Under the pieces are notes generated by a model. The model was given only the letters and a program-made list of their open reading frames with translations, was not told the origin of the DNA and ran no database searches. Shown one piece after another: positions 1 through 8,121 of a DNA stretch of 59,866 bases (its first letter is position 1; each line of letters starts with the position of its first letter). The stretch comes from Bacteroidia bacterium (lineage in GTDB: Bacteria > Bacteroidota > Bacteroidia > 2-12-FULL-35-15): NCBI GenBank assembly GCA_016786925.1, contig JAEUTU010000093.1, positions 1 to 59,866 on the forward strand, in the 5' to 3' direction. A program made the position numbers and the translations under genes.

Positions 1-25
1 TAAAGAAATGATGCTTATCATTTCG

Positions 26-33
26 TAATTTTG
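26..33 (+). promoter_or_regulatory. -7 box for kmo
   Basis: The octamer TAATTTTG fits the Bacteroidota -7 consensus TAnnTTTG and lies about 31 bases before the kmo start. A -33 TTG is not visible because the window begins too close. This is a consensus match by eye, not a mapped start site. Confidence 0.45.
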
Positions 34-64
34 AATATTCAACTTTATTTGAAATAAAAACATT

Positions 65-1408
65 ATGAGTAATAAAACCGCAACAATTGTAGGAGCAGGA
101 TTAGTAGGATCACTTTGGGCTGTATATCTTTCTAAAGCAGGGTACAAAGTAACGATCGTAGAACGCAGACCGGATATCCGTAAAGCAGATATATCAGCAG
201 GTAAATCGATCAATCTTGCTTTATCAACCCGTGGATGGAAAGCACTCGATACCGTAGGAGTTGGTGATGAGATCCGTAAAATGGCAATCCCCATGTACGG
301 ACGAATGATGCATGACCTTCAAGGTAATTTATCGTACCAACCGTATGGGAAAGAAGGACAAGCGATCTTCTCGGTTTCACGTGGTGGCTTGAATGCTAAA
401 ATGATGGACATTGCCGAACAAGTAGGCAATGCACAAATATTCTATAATGAACGTTGTACCGGTGTTGATCTGGAAAAAGGTATTGTTTATACCGAACATA
501 CTGAAACAAAAGAGAAAAAGGTATACAACTCCGATGTAGTTTTTGCTGCAGATGGGGCCTTCTCTGCTGTACGCTACAATTCCATGCAAACGCTGGATAG
601 ATTTGATTACAGCCAAAAATATATTGAAGATGGATACCGCGAAATTTTATTGCCTGCGAATAGCGATGGATCATATCCATTAGAAAAAAATGCATTGCAC
701 ATTTGGCCACGCGGCAGATTCATGTTAATAGCACTTGCGAATGAGAATGGTTCATTTACTTGCACGCTCTTTATGCCAATGAAAGGTGAAAAATCGTTTG
801 AAAGATTAAAAACAAAAGCCGATGTAAACGAATTCTTCCAAACTACATTCCCTGACTTTTACAAGATGATGCCTAACATTGCAGATGCTTGGGGGAATCA
901 TCCTTTATCTGCATTAGCAATCATCCGCTGTTATCCTTGGACACATGGAAAAACGGCATTAATGGGCGATGCTGCTCATGCAACTGTTCCGTTTTATGGA
1001 CAGGGAATGAATTGCGGATTTGAAGATTGCACAGTTATGTGGGAATTGATGCAAAAACATAAGGAAGACTGGCCGAAAGTATTCGAAGAATACCAGATCC
1101 TTCGTAAGCCTGATGGTGATGGGGTTCAAGACCTTTCATTACAAAACTATCATGTTATGCGCGACTATGTAGCAGACCCAATGTTCCAACTACAAAAGAA
1201 AATTGAAGCTCGCTTTTCAGAAAAACATCCAGATAAATGGATGCCGGTATATAGTCAGGTTACTTTCAGTCATATCCGCTATTCCGATGCTTTCAAAGCA
1301 GGAAACAGACAAGATGATATCATGAAAGCGGTAATGGCTAAATTCCCCGATATCGAAAAAGTATGGGACAGCGAAGAAGTTGAAAAGGAAATTTTGAAAA
1401 GTATTTAG
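65..1408 (+). CDS. kmo: kynurenine 3-monooxygenase
   Basis: FAD-dependent aromatic hydroxylase that converts L-kynurenine to 3-hydroxykynurenine with NADPH and O2, in tryptophan degradation or de novo NAD synthesis. Seen: an N-terminal Rossmann FAD motif GAGLVG at about residues 10-15 followed by an acidic VERRPD turn, and the second flavin motif GDAAHA at about 301-306 followed by PFYGQGMNCGFEDC, which is characteristic of KMO rather than generic PheA/UbiH hydroxylases. The length of 447 residues is normal for the family. The start is supported by the -7 box upstream. No other kynurenine-pathway gene is in the window, so it may be monocistronic. A hairpin-forming repeat follows the stop. Confidence 0.93.
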   Translation: MSNKTATIVGAGLVGSLWAVYLSKAGYKVTIVERRPDIRKADISAGKSINLALSTRGWKALDTVGVGDEIRKMAIPMYGRMMHDLQGNLSYQPYGKEGQAIFSVSRGGLNAKMMDIAEQVGNAQIFYNERCTGVDLEKGIVYTEHTETKEKKVYNSDVVFAADGAFSAVRYNSMQTLDRFDYSQKYIEDGYREILLPANSDGSYPLEKNALHIWPRGRFMLIALANENGSFTCTLFMPMKGEKSFERLKTKADVNEFFQTTFPDFYKMMPNIADAWGNHPLSALAIIRCYPWTHGKTALMGDAAHATVPFYGQGMNCGFEDCTVMWELMQKHKEDWPKVFEEYQILRKPDGDGVQDLSLQNYHVMRDYVADPMFQLQKKIEARFSEKHPDKWMPVYSQVTFSHIRYSDAFKAGNRQDDIMKAVMAKFPDIEKVWDSEEVEKEILKSI

Positions 1409-1414
1409 TAGCAC

Positions 1415-1467
1415 GTATTAAGTACAAGGATTTAAATTCTTAGTACTTGATACCTAATACTTGATAC
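1415..1467. repeat. dispersed ATCAAGTA-type repeat with hairpin, copy 1
   Basis: Imperfect inverted repeat between kmo and the next gene: the arms 1415-1433 and 1435-1453 pair at roughly 16 of 19 positions, counting wobbles. Read on the minus strand, 1465-1434 gives a 32-mer that matches 15190-15221 at 27 of 32 positions, including an uninterrupted GTATCAAGTA core. I infer a dispersed short repeat family; here it may also act as a weak terminator after kmo. Confidence 0.6.
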
Positions 1468-1474
1468 ACCATAA

Positions 1475-1774
1475 ATGATCTATCACAAAAAATACCTCAA
1501 AGTAAAATTGCTGATCGAAAATTTGGCGAAGTACGAGTTGATGGGTATTTATCGACCACAAGCCTATCTTCAGGGAGCAGGAAAATACTGTACAGAATGC
1601 CAGATCGAACTCTTCAAAAAGCCTATTGAACCTGGAAAATCAGAAGTAATAACAGCCGTTTTATATGCCCCACATGGATATGGAGAGCACTTAGTTACAG
1701 GAAGTTTATTAACTTTACGTAACGGATTGGACATTGAAGCAAAAGCAGTTGTCCTTGAAATAATAGGCTATTGA
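1475..1774 (+). CDS. small protein resembling EF-Tu domain 3 barrel
   Basis: A 99-residue soluble protein with no signal peptide. I do not recognise a named family with certainty. The arrangement GIYRPQAYL, then PIEPGKSEVITAVLY, then GSLLTLRNGLDIEAKAVVLEII recalls the C-terminal beta-barrel of elongation factor Tu (GYRPQFYF ... PG ... F.IREGG.T.GAG.V). An EF-Tu-barrel-like fold without the GTPase is therefore a reasonable inference. It shares 4 bases with the next start (TTGA), so it is probably co-transcribed and translationally coupled to the TPR gene. Function unknown. Confidence 0.6.
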   Translation: MIYHKKYLKVKLLIENLAKYELMGIYRPQAYLQGAGKYCTECQIELFKKPIEPGKSEVITAVLYAPHGYGEHLVTGSLLTLRNGLDIEAKAVVLEIIGY

Positions 1775-3594
1775 AATACATCAAACACATATTTTTCATT
1801 TTATCATTTGCACTTAGCAGCGCAATCAGCTTTGCGCAACCAAGTACTGATGAACAATTGGCTTTACAATTCTATCAAAACAAAGAATTTGATAAAGCAT
1901 TGGATTATTATGAAAAGCTCTATAATAAAAAATCGCCTCAACTTTTTTATACCCCTTATTTGAATTGTTTATTGGAAACAAAAGACTTCAAAAAGGCAGA
2001 AAAGATCGTTAAGAAACACATCAAACAAAATCCGGAACAACTCAATTTTCAGGTGGATCTGGGAACTGTGTATGCTAAAAACGAGGATCCTGACAAAGCG
2101 AAGAGTACATGGGATCAGGCTGTAAAAATGATCAAAACAGATGATCAGGTATTTACATTGGCCAACTCTTTCAACTCCATCCGCCAATATGATCACACCA
2201 TTGCCACTTATATGCGCGGCAGAAAAATTTCACAAACAAACTACCCATATAGCTTTGAGTTGGCAGAAGTCTATAAAATAAAAGGTGATCGTTTGGCAAT
2301 GATCAACGAGTTGTTAGATGCACTTGAAATAAACGAATCATATATTCAAAGTGTACAAAATGCCTTACAAACCAGTTTTGGAAATGATGCTGATGCCAAG
2401 CAAAATGAACTTTTGAAAACAGAATTGCTTAAACGTATTTCCCAAAGTCCGGATAAAACAATTCTTTCAGAGTTATTGATCTGGATGCAGATACAACTAA
2501 AAGATTGGGAAGGAGCTTTTGTGCAAGGGAAGGCACTCGACAAAAGGAAGAAAGAGGAAGGAAACCGGGTGATGGCTTTAGCTCAATTGTTTGCCCAAAA
2601 TGAAGCGTATGACATCGCTATCAAAGCCTATCAATATGTCATCGCAAAAGGTCCGGATGTTTACTATTACACCAATGCGCGCATGGAATTACTCAACGTG
2701 AGTTATACCAAGATTGTAAGCAAAGGAAATTACACCAGCGCTGACCTTTTAGAACTTGAAAAAAATTATGTAATAACCATCAATGAATTGGGGAAGTCAG
2801 CAAACACTGCTCCTCTTTTAAAAAACTATGCACATCTGCAAGCTTTTTATCTAAACAAAGCTGATGAGGCCATGACACTGTTGGAAGAAACGATCGCATT
2901 GCCTGCTTTATCTGCACCTGTCCAAGCAGAATGCAAATTGGAATTGGCGGATATAATGCTAATGACAGGCAATATCTGGGATGCTTCACTTATGTATTCA
3001 CAAGTTGAAAAAGCCAATAAATATGATGTGATCGGTCAGGAAGCCAAATTCAGAAATGCACGCATTTATTATTACACAGGCGACTTTGCCTGGTCACAAG
3101 CACAATTGGATGTTTTAAAAGGATCCACCTCCAAACTTATTGCGAACGATGCCATGGATCTATCACTGTTGATCAGCGATGCATTGGCTATTGATACCAA
3201 TGAAGTTCCACTGGAAATGTATGCAATGGCCGACTTATTTGCTTTCAGAAATAAAGATGAAGTGGCAATTAAATTATTAGACTCTATCAATAAAACATTT
3301 CCTAATCATGCTTTAGCGGATGAGATCCTTTTCAAAAAAGCTCAGATCGAATTAAAGCATGCGAAATATGCTGAAGCAATTGTATTTTATGAAGATATCT
3401 TAAAAAATTATAGCGAAGATATATTAGCGGATGATGCCTTGTTTAACATAGCGGACATCAACGAAAATCAATTCAAGAACTATGATAAAGCAAAGGAGCT
3501 CTATCAACAACTTTTAGAAAAATATCCCGGCAGTTTATATGTAGTGGAAGCCAGAAAACGTTTCCGTAAATTGAGAGGAGATAGTATTAATTAG
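1771..3594 (+). CDS. secreted TPR-repeat protein
   Basis: 607 residues. The N-terminus MKYIKHIFFILSFALSSAI followed by SFAQ is a Sec signal peptide with likely cleavage after AQ, so the protein is periplasmic or at the envelope. The rest is helical and repeats TPR-like units, clearest at residues 30-100 (YQNKEFDKALDYYEKLY) and 510-600 (AKYAEAIVFYEDILKNYSED, then NYDKAKELYQQLLEKYPGS). The C-terminal units resemble tol-pal YbgF/BamD type TPRs. The start is a TTG overlapping the previous stop; the next in-frame ATG would lose the signal peptide, so TTG is favoured. Role unknown; scaffolding is the usual TPR function. Confidence 0.8.
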   Translation: MKYIKHIFFILSFALSSAISFAQPSTDEQLALQFYQNKEFDKALDYYEKLYNKKSPQLFYTPYLNCLLETKDFKKAEKIVKKHIKQNPEQLNFQVDLGTVYAKNEDPDKAKSTWDQAVKMIKTDDQVFTLANSFNSIRQYDHTIATYMRGRKISQTNYPYSFELAEVYKIKGDRLAMINELLDALEINESYIQSVQNALQTSFGNDADAKQNELLKTELLKRISQSPDKTILSELLIWMQIQLKDWEGAFVQGKALDKRKKEEGNRVMALAQLFAQNEAYDIAIKAYQYVIAKGPDVYYYTNARMELLNVSYTKIVSKGNYTSADLLELEKNYVITINELGKSANTAPLLKNYAHLQAFYLNKADEAMTLLEETIALPALSAPVQAECKLELADIMLMTGNIWDASLMYSQVEKANKYDVIGQEAKFRNARIYYYTGDFAWSQAQLDVLKGSTSKLIANDAMDLSLLISDALAIDTNEVPLEMYAMADLFAFRNKDEVAIKLLDSINKTFPNHALADEILFKKAQIELKHAKYAEAIVFYEDILKNYSEDILADDALFNIADINENQFKNYDKAKELYQQLLEKYPGSLYVVEARKRFRKLRGDSIN

Positions 3595-3607
3595 CAATCA
3601 ATAAAAT

Positions 3608-3907
3608 ATGATCATTTATAACGTTACAGTAAATATTGAAAATGATGTAAAGGAAGAATGGCTTCAATGGATGAAAGCCAAACACATTCCGGATGTAATG
3701 GCTACAGGATATTTTTTAGAAAATAAAATTTGTAAAGTGTTGGTGGACGAAGAGCAAGGCACTACCTATTCCATTCAATACACTTGTGCCAGCATGGATG
3801 ACCTGAAAGAATATCAGACCAAACATGCTCCCCGCTTACAAAAAGAAGTAGCCGATAAATATGCTAACAAATTTGTTGCATTCCGAACCCTATTAGAGAT
3901 CGTGTAA
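3608..3907 (+). CDS. DUF4286 family protein
   Basis: A 99-residue protein with the ferredoxin-like pattern of DUF4286, including YNVTVNIENDVKEEWLQWMK and IPDVMATGYFLENKI near the N-terminus and TYSIQYTCASMDDLKEYQ in the middle. No catalytic role is known for the family. Its stop overlaps the rsmA start by one base (TAATG), which indicates translational coupling. The pairing with rsmA is the only functional hint. Confidence 0.85.
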   Translation: MIIYNVTVNIENDVKEEWLQWMKAKHIPDVMATGYFLENKICKVLVDEEQGTTYSIQYTCASMDDLKEYQTKHAPRLQKEVADKYANKFVAFRTLLEIV

Positions 3908-4689
3908 TGAGAGAGCAAGTAAGAGCAAAAAAACATTTAGGACAACATTTCCTTACCGATGAAAATATAGCATTGGATATTGTAAAAGCGCTAAAACATA
4001 CGGACAGGTATAAGCAAGTATTGGAAGTAGGACCGGGTATGGGAGTACTTACAAAATATCTGATCCAGGAAACGGCTTATCAAACGCACATCATTGATAT
4101 TGACAAAGAATCCATTGCCTATCTTCAAAAAAACTATCCTGCATTAGATAACAGGATCATTGACGGTGATTTTCTTCAACTCGATTTTTCTAAACTCTTT
4201 AATGAAGAAACCTTTGCTGTAATTGGCAATTTTCCTTACAATATTTCTACCGAGATCTTATTCAAGATCCTCGATCATAAAAATCAGGTGCCGGAAGTCG
4301 TTGGAATGTTCCAAAAAGAAGTAGCAGAGAGAATTGCTGCTAAACCTAAGAACAAGACGTATGGCATCACCAGCGTTTTGCTGCAGGCTTATTATGATAT
4401 TGAGTATTTATTTACCGTTCATGAAAACGTATTCAATCCTCCACCAAAAGTAAAGTCTGCAGTTATTCGTCTAGTCAGAAACAACGTGCAAAAATTAGAT
4501 TGTAACGAAAAGATTTTTAAACAACTTGTGAAAGCAGGTTTTAATCAACGCAGAAAAACACTTCGGAATTCAGTTAAGGCTTTTAAACTAAAACCGGAGT
4601 TTGCCGACAATATTTATTTAAGCAAACGGGCTGAAGAGTTATCGGTAGCCGACTTTGTAGCGCTTACCAATATGTTGCAGGATTCCTGA
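3907..4689 (+). CDS. rsmA: 16S rRNA dimethyladenosine transferase RsmA/KsgA
   Basis: S-adenosylmethionine-dependent enzyme that dimethylates two adjacent adenosines in the 3'-terminal hairpin of 16S rRNA during small-subunit maturation. Seen: the N-terminal GQHFLTDENIA signature, SAM motif I VLEVGPGMGVLT at about residues 38-49, and the catalytic motif IV GNFPYNIST at about 107-115. The small C-terminal helical domain begins near residue 200 (QLVKAGFNQRRKTLRNSVKAF). The length of 260 is normal. The start overlaps the DUF4286 stop by one base. Confidence 0.96.
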   Translation: MREQVRAKKHLGQHFLTDENIALDIVKALKHTDRYKQVLEVGPGMGVLTKYLIQETAYQTHIIDIDKESIAYLQKNYPALDNRIIDGDFLQLDFSKLFNEETFAVIGNFPYNISTEILFKILDHKNQVPEVVGMFQKEVAERIAAKPKNKTYGITSVLLQAYYDIEYLFTVHENVFNPPPKVKSAVIRLVRNNVQKLDCNEKIFKQLVKAGFNQRRKTLRNSVKAFKLKPEFADNIYLSKRAEELSVADFVALTNMLQDS

Positions 4690-4749
4690 TCCTGCTAAAT
4701 GTCATTTTCTTGATTGAAGTGCTGATATAACTTCGTCAAAAAAAATCAA

Positions 4750-4920
4750 ATGGAATATATTGTCGGAATCTCATTTTTGGTCATTACACTTCTGATTGCC
4801 CTTTTTATACTGGCCTATTCTTCTAAAAAGATCAAAAGCAATAAATTCGGGTTCTTCCTCATTTTAGGCTCTTTTGCAGCCGGAATGTTTATACTGTTTT
4901 ACTCCTTGAGCCTGACCTAA
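4750..4920 (+). CDS. small two-helix membrane protein
   Basis: 56-residue ORF starting MEYIVGISFLVITLLIALFI with an ATG at 4750. Two hydrophobic stretches (about residues 4-23 and 35-53) are separated by the basic segment SSKKIKSNK, as in a helical hairpin with the loop in the cytoplasm. It lies alone between rsmA and mgtE on the same strand. I do not recognise the family. Support comes from clean hydrophobic patterning and fit to the intergenic space; there is no homology evidence. Confidence 0.55.
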   Translation: MEYIVGISFLVITLLIALFILAYSSKKIKSNKFGFFLILGSFAAGMFILFYSLSLT

Positions 4921-4969
4921 GGCCTTTTTATAAAATAAGGGCTTTCGTTCATCCAATAGGGATAAATAT

Positions 4970-4977
4970 TACCTTTG
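4970..4977 (+). promoter_or_regulatory. -7 box for mgtE
   Basis: TACCTTTG matches the Bacteroidota -7 consensus TAnnTTTG and ends 22 bases before the mgtE ATG. No convincing -33 TTG is present. Confidence 0.5.
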
Positions 4978-4999
4978 CAGCCAGAAACAGTTTGGCAAT

Positions 5000-6394
5000 A
5001 TGCAATTCGAATTAACAGATGAATTTTTTGAGCGTTTACAACTTGCTATCGACAGCAGGGATGAAGCGTTTATTGAATCGCAACTGAAAGAGTTGTACCC
5101 ACCTGATATTGCCGAAATTTTCAACAAACTCGAACTTGAACAAGTAAAGTTTTTATACAATTATTTAGATGAACAGATCGCTGCCGATGTATTGGTAGAG
5201 TTGGAGGAGGATGTCAGAGAGGAAATATTAGCTTCTTTGACCTCTAAGGAGATCGCGGAACAATTGATCGACAATATGGATTCGGATGATGCGGCAGACG
5301 TTATTGCCGAATTACCCGATAAAGTACAGGATGAAGTATTGGCTCAATTGGAAGATAGCGAGCAAGCAAGCGATATTGTTGACCTCTTGAACTATGATGA
5401 GAACACCGCAGGTGGTTTGATGGGAAAAGAGTTTGTTCGTGTTCATGTAAACAGCACAGCATTGCAATGTGTTCGAGAGATCCGCGAACAATCAGAAGAT
5501 CTGGAAGAGGTTTATGCTATCTACGTTGTAGATGATGATGAGAAATTAGTAGGACTATTACCATTAAAAAAATTAGTCGTATCACCTACCCGTTCGAAAG
5601 TAGCCGACATTTACGATGCCAAAGTTATATCCGTAAAGACCAATACCGATGCTGAAGAAGTAGCTAACGTGATGGACAAATACAACCTTGTTGCAATACC
5701 GGTGGTAGATGCATTGGGTCGCTTGGTTGGAAAGATCACCATCGATGACGTGGTGGATGTTAGAAGGGAAGAAGAAACAGAAGATGTTCAAAAAATGGGT
5801 GCGATGGAGGCTTTAGAAGAGCCTTACATGAATACTTCCTTCCTGCAAATGTTCAAGAAAAGAGCCGGCTGGCTGGTGCTACTCTTTTTGGGAGAAACAC
5901 TTACTGCAACAGCCATGAGTTTCTTTGAAGATCAGATCACAAAAGCAGTAATACTTGCCTTGTTCATTCCGCTCATTATTGCAAGTGGTGGTAATAGTGG
6001 GTCACAGGCATCTACACTTGTTATTCGTGCATTAGCTTTAGGAGAGATCACCGTTCGTGATTGGGCAAAAATTGTAAAAAAAGAATTTTATACCGGATTG
6101 GCTATTGGTTTACTGCTTGGTATCATTGGCTTTTCAAGAGTTGCTTTATGGTCGTACTTCGTTACCGATTACGGTCCATATTGGTACCTGATCGCATGCA
6201 CAGTAGGATTTTCATTAGTAGGCGTAGTGATGTGGGGCACATTAATGGGCTCGCTACTACCATTAGTTTTAAAACGATTGGGATTAGATCCTGCTGTTTC
6301 TTCAGCACCTTTCGTAGCTACATTGGTAGATGTAACCGGCTTGATCATCTATTTCAGCTTCTCATTTATTTTCCTTAAAGGAATATTAGTATAA
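5000..6394 (+). CDS. mgtE: magnesium transporter MgtE
   Basis: Mg2+ channel/transporter of the inner membrane, gated by cytosolic Mg2+. Domain order: an acidic helical MgtE N domain (about residues 1-130, with IAEQLIDNMDSDDAADVIAEL and NYDENTAGGLMG), two CBS domains (about 135-195 and 200-260), a connecting plug helix, then five membrane helices (about 280-464). The signature IIASGGNSGSQASTLVIRA lies at the pore region. The length of 464 is typical. It converges on cysN with a gap of only three bases, with no strong terminator between them. Confidence 0.95.
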   Translation: MQFELTDEFFERLQLAIDSRDEAFIESQLKELYPPDIAEIFNKLELEQVKFLYNYLDEQIAADVLVELEEDVREEILASLTSKEIAEQLIDNMDSDDAADVIAELPDKVQDEVLAQLEDSEQASDIVDLLNYDENTAGGLMGKEFVRVHVNSTALQCVREIREQSEDLEEVYAIYVVDDDEKLVGLLPLKKLVVSPTRSKVADIYDAKVISVKTNTDAEEVANVMDKYNLVAIPVVDALGRLVGKITIDDVVDVRREEETEDVQKMGAMEALEEPYMNTSFLQMFKKRAGWLVLLFLGETLTATAMSFFEDQITKAVILALFIPLIIASGGNSGSQASTLVIRALALGEITVRDWAKIVKKEFYTGLAIGLLLGIIGFSRVALWSYFVTDYGPYWYLIACTVGFSLVGVVMWGTLMGSLLPLVLKRLGLDPAVSSAPFVATLVDVTGLIIYFSFSFIFLKGILV

Positions 6395-6397
6395 AAA

Positions 6398-7696
6398 CTA
6401 TACGATCATTCCTGCACCAACTGTTACATTCGTAGCCTCATCCACGAGGATCAAACTTCCTGTTGTTCTATTCTGCTTGTATTTATCTATTACAATAGGA
6501 GCAGTAGTACGTAATGTTAAACGGGCAATATCATTCAAACCAACGGCTTTATCATCTTCGATTTGTTCAAGAGTATTAATGTTCACTTTATACTGAACAT
6601 CTTTCACTACACAACGAACATCCTTTGTAGAATGTTTTAAAGCATACTTTCCGTTCACTTGCAATTTCTTTTCATTTAACCAGCAGACCATCACCTCCAC
6701 ATCTTGAGTCGATTCAGGCTGATCATCTGTTTTAACGATCATATCGCCACGGGAAATATCTATTTCATCCTCCAATGTAATAGTAACACTCATCGGTGCA
6801 AAAGCCTCATCCAATTCTTTACCTGCTAATTCTATTGTTTTTATTTTGGAAGTAAACCCGCTTGGTAAAACTGTTATTGCATCTCCTTTTTTCAATATAC
6901 CACCGGCTACTCTACCTGCGTATCCTCTATAATCGTGATATTCATTACTCATCGGACGAATAACATACTGCACCGGGAAACGGGCATCGGAATGATTTTG
7001 ATCGTTTGCTATGTGCAAATTCTCCAACAAATACATAAGTGTAGAGCCTTTGTACCAAGGCATATTTTTAGATTGATCCACTACATTATCTCCTTTCAAA
7101 GCACTGATTGGAAGAAAATGCACATCGGTAATATCTAATTTAGATGCAAAAGCTTCATAATCTTTTTTAATTGCTTCAAACACCTCTTCTTTAAAATCGA
7201 CCAAGTCCATTTTGTTCACACAAACAATAACATGAGGAATACGCAATAAGGAAGCAATGTATGTATGACGCATTGTTTGCTCGATCACACCCTTACGCGC
7301 ATCAATTAAAATAATGGCGGCATTGGCTGTACTCGCACCAGTAACCATGTTACGTGTGTACTGAATGTGGCCGGGTGTATCAGCAATAATAAACTTACGT
7401 TTAGGAGTTGCAAAGTAACGGTAAGCTACGTCAATTGTGATCCCTTGTTCACGTTCAGCACGAAGTCCATCAGTAAGTAATGCTAAATTCACATACTCTT
7501 CACCACGTTTTTCACTCGTTGCTTTGATTGCTTCGTATTGATCCTCAAAAATAGATTTTGAATCGTATAATAATCGGCCGATTAAAGTACTTTTGCCATC
7601 ATCAACACTACCTGCGGTAGTAAAGCGCAAAAGATCCATATCTAAATAACCGGACAAGTCTGATTTCGAAAGTTGTAAGTCGGAGGTTTTGCTCAT
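6398..7696 (-). CDS. cysN: sulfate adenylyltransferase subunit 1, GTPase CysN
   Basis: Regulatory GTPase subunit of ATP sulfurylase; with CysD it makes adenosine 5'-phosphosulfate from ATP and sulfate, driven by GTP hydrolysis. Seen: G1 loop GSVDDGKST at residues 29-37, G3 DTPGH at 106-110, G4 NKMD at 161-164, then two EF-Tu-like barrels. At 432 residues it is a stand-alone CysN without a fused CysC kinase, and cysC is a separate gene in the operon. It is the last gene of the operon, 17 bases after the four-helix-bundle gene. Confidence 0.95.
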   Translation of the reverse strand: MSKTSDLQLSKSDLSGYLDMDLLRFTTAGSVDDGKSTLIGRLLYDSKSIFEDQYEAIKATSEKRGEEYVNLALLTDGLRAEREQGITIDVAYRYFATPKRKFIIADTPGHIQYTRNMVTGASTANAAIILIDARKGVIEQTMRHTYIASLLRIPHVIVCVNKMDLVDFKEEVFEAIKKDYEAFASKLDITDVHFLPISALKGDNVVDQSKNMPWYKGSTLMYLLENLHIANDQNHSDARFPVQYVIRPMSNEYHDYRGYAGRVAGGILKKGDAITVLPSGFTSKIKTIELAGKELDEAFAPMSVTITLEDEIDISRGDMIVKTDDQPESTQDVEVMVCWLNEKKLQVNGKYALKHSTKDVRCVVKDVQYKVNINTLEQIEDDKAVGLNDIARLTLRTTAPIVIDKYKQNRTTGSLILVDEATNVTVGAGMIV

Positions 7697-7713
7697 CTTT
7701 TTGAAAATACTTT

Positions 7714-8079
7714 TTATTTACTAATACTTTTATTTTTTTCTTTTGCCGTTTTTCCCGCTGAAGTAAAAATAGCTGTCAATTCACTTGCTTCTTTTAATAA
7801 TGGATCAACCTTGTTTTTATCCATAATTTCAGCTTCAATTATTAATTCGAGCCAATAACAACATTCATCGGCCTCTTCTTCTACAATTGTAATTTTATTA
7901 ATAAAATCAGCTGTAGATTTCCCTTTACAAGCCGATCGGTAATTTGCGCCCACACTTGTTGCCGATCTAAGAAGCTGTTTCCCTAATATAAACCCTTCAT
8001 CTGTTTTGGGCAAGCTTCTGATAAATTTTATTGTTGCAATGGCAAACTTTTTCGTTCTGTCTTTTAAATCTTGTGCCAT
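7714..8079 (-). CDS. four helix bundle protein (23S rRNA intervening-sequence type)
   Basis: 121 residues in the family first found in 23S rRNA intervening sequences. Diagnostic segments are FAIATIKFIRSLPKT, LGKQLLRSATSVGANYRSA at about residues 33-51, and EEEADECCYWLELIIEA at about 71-87. The fold is a pentameric four-helix bundle; the function is unknown. It sits between cysD and cysN, so it is transcribed with sulfate-activation genes but has no known role there. The basic, Ser-rich tail (KTAKEKNKSISK) is not conserved in my memory of the family. It is probably a mobile or opportunistic insertion. Confidence 0.88.
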   Translation of the reverse strand: MAQDLKDRTKKFAIATIKFIRSLPKTDEGFILGKQLLRSATSVGANYRSACKGKSTADFINKITIVEEEADECCYWLELIIEAEIMDKNKVDPLLKEASELTAIFTSAGKTAKEKNKSISK

Positions 8080-8121
8080 AATTATTTGTCTAAATTCGAT
8101 TTTTCATTTTCGATTTTCGAC

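Noticed and set aside
4921..4945. GCCTT...AAGGGC hairpin after the small membrane protein gene
   Set aside because: The stem needs wobbles and has no T tract, too weak to call a terminator.
6390..6415. Possible terminator between mgtE and cysN
   Set aside because: Only a short imperfect AT repeat; no stem of useful length or T tract.
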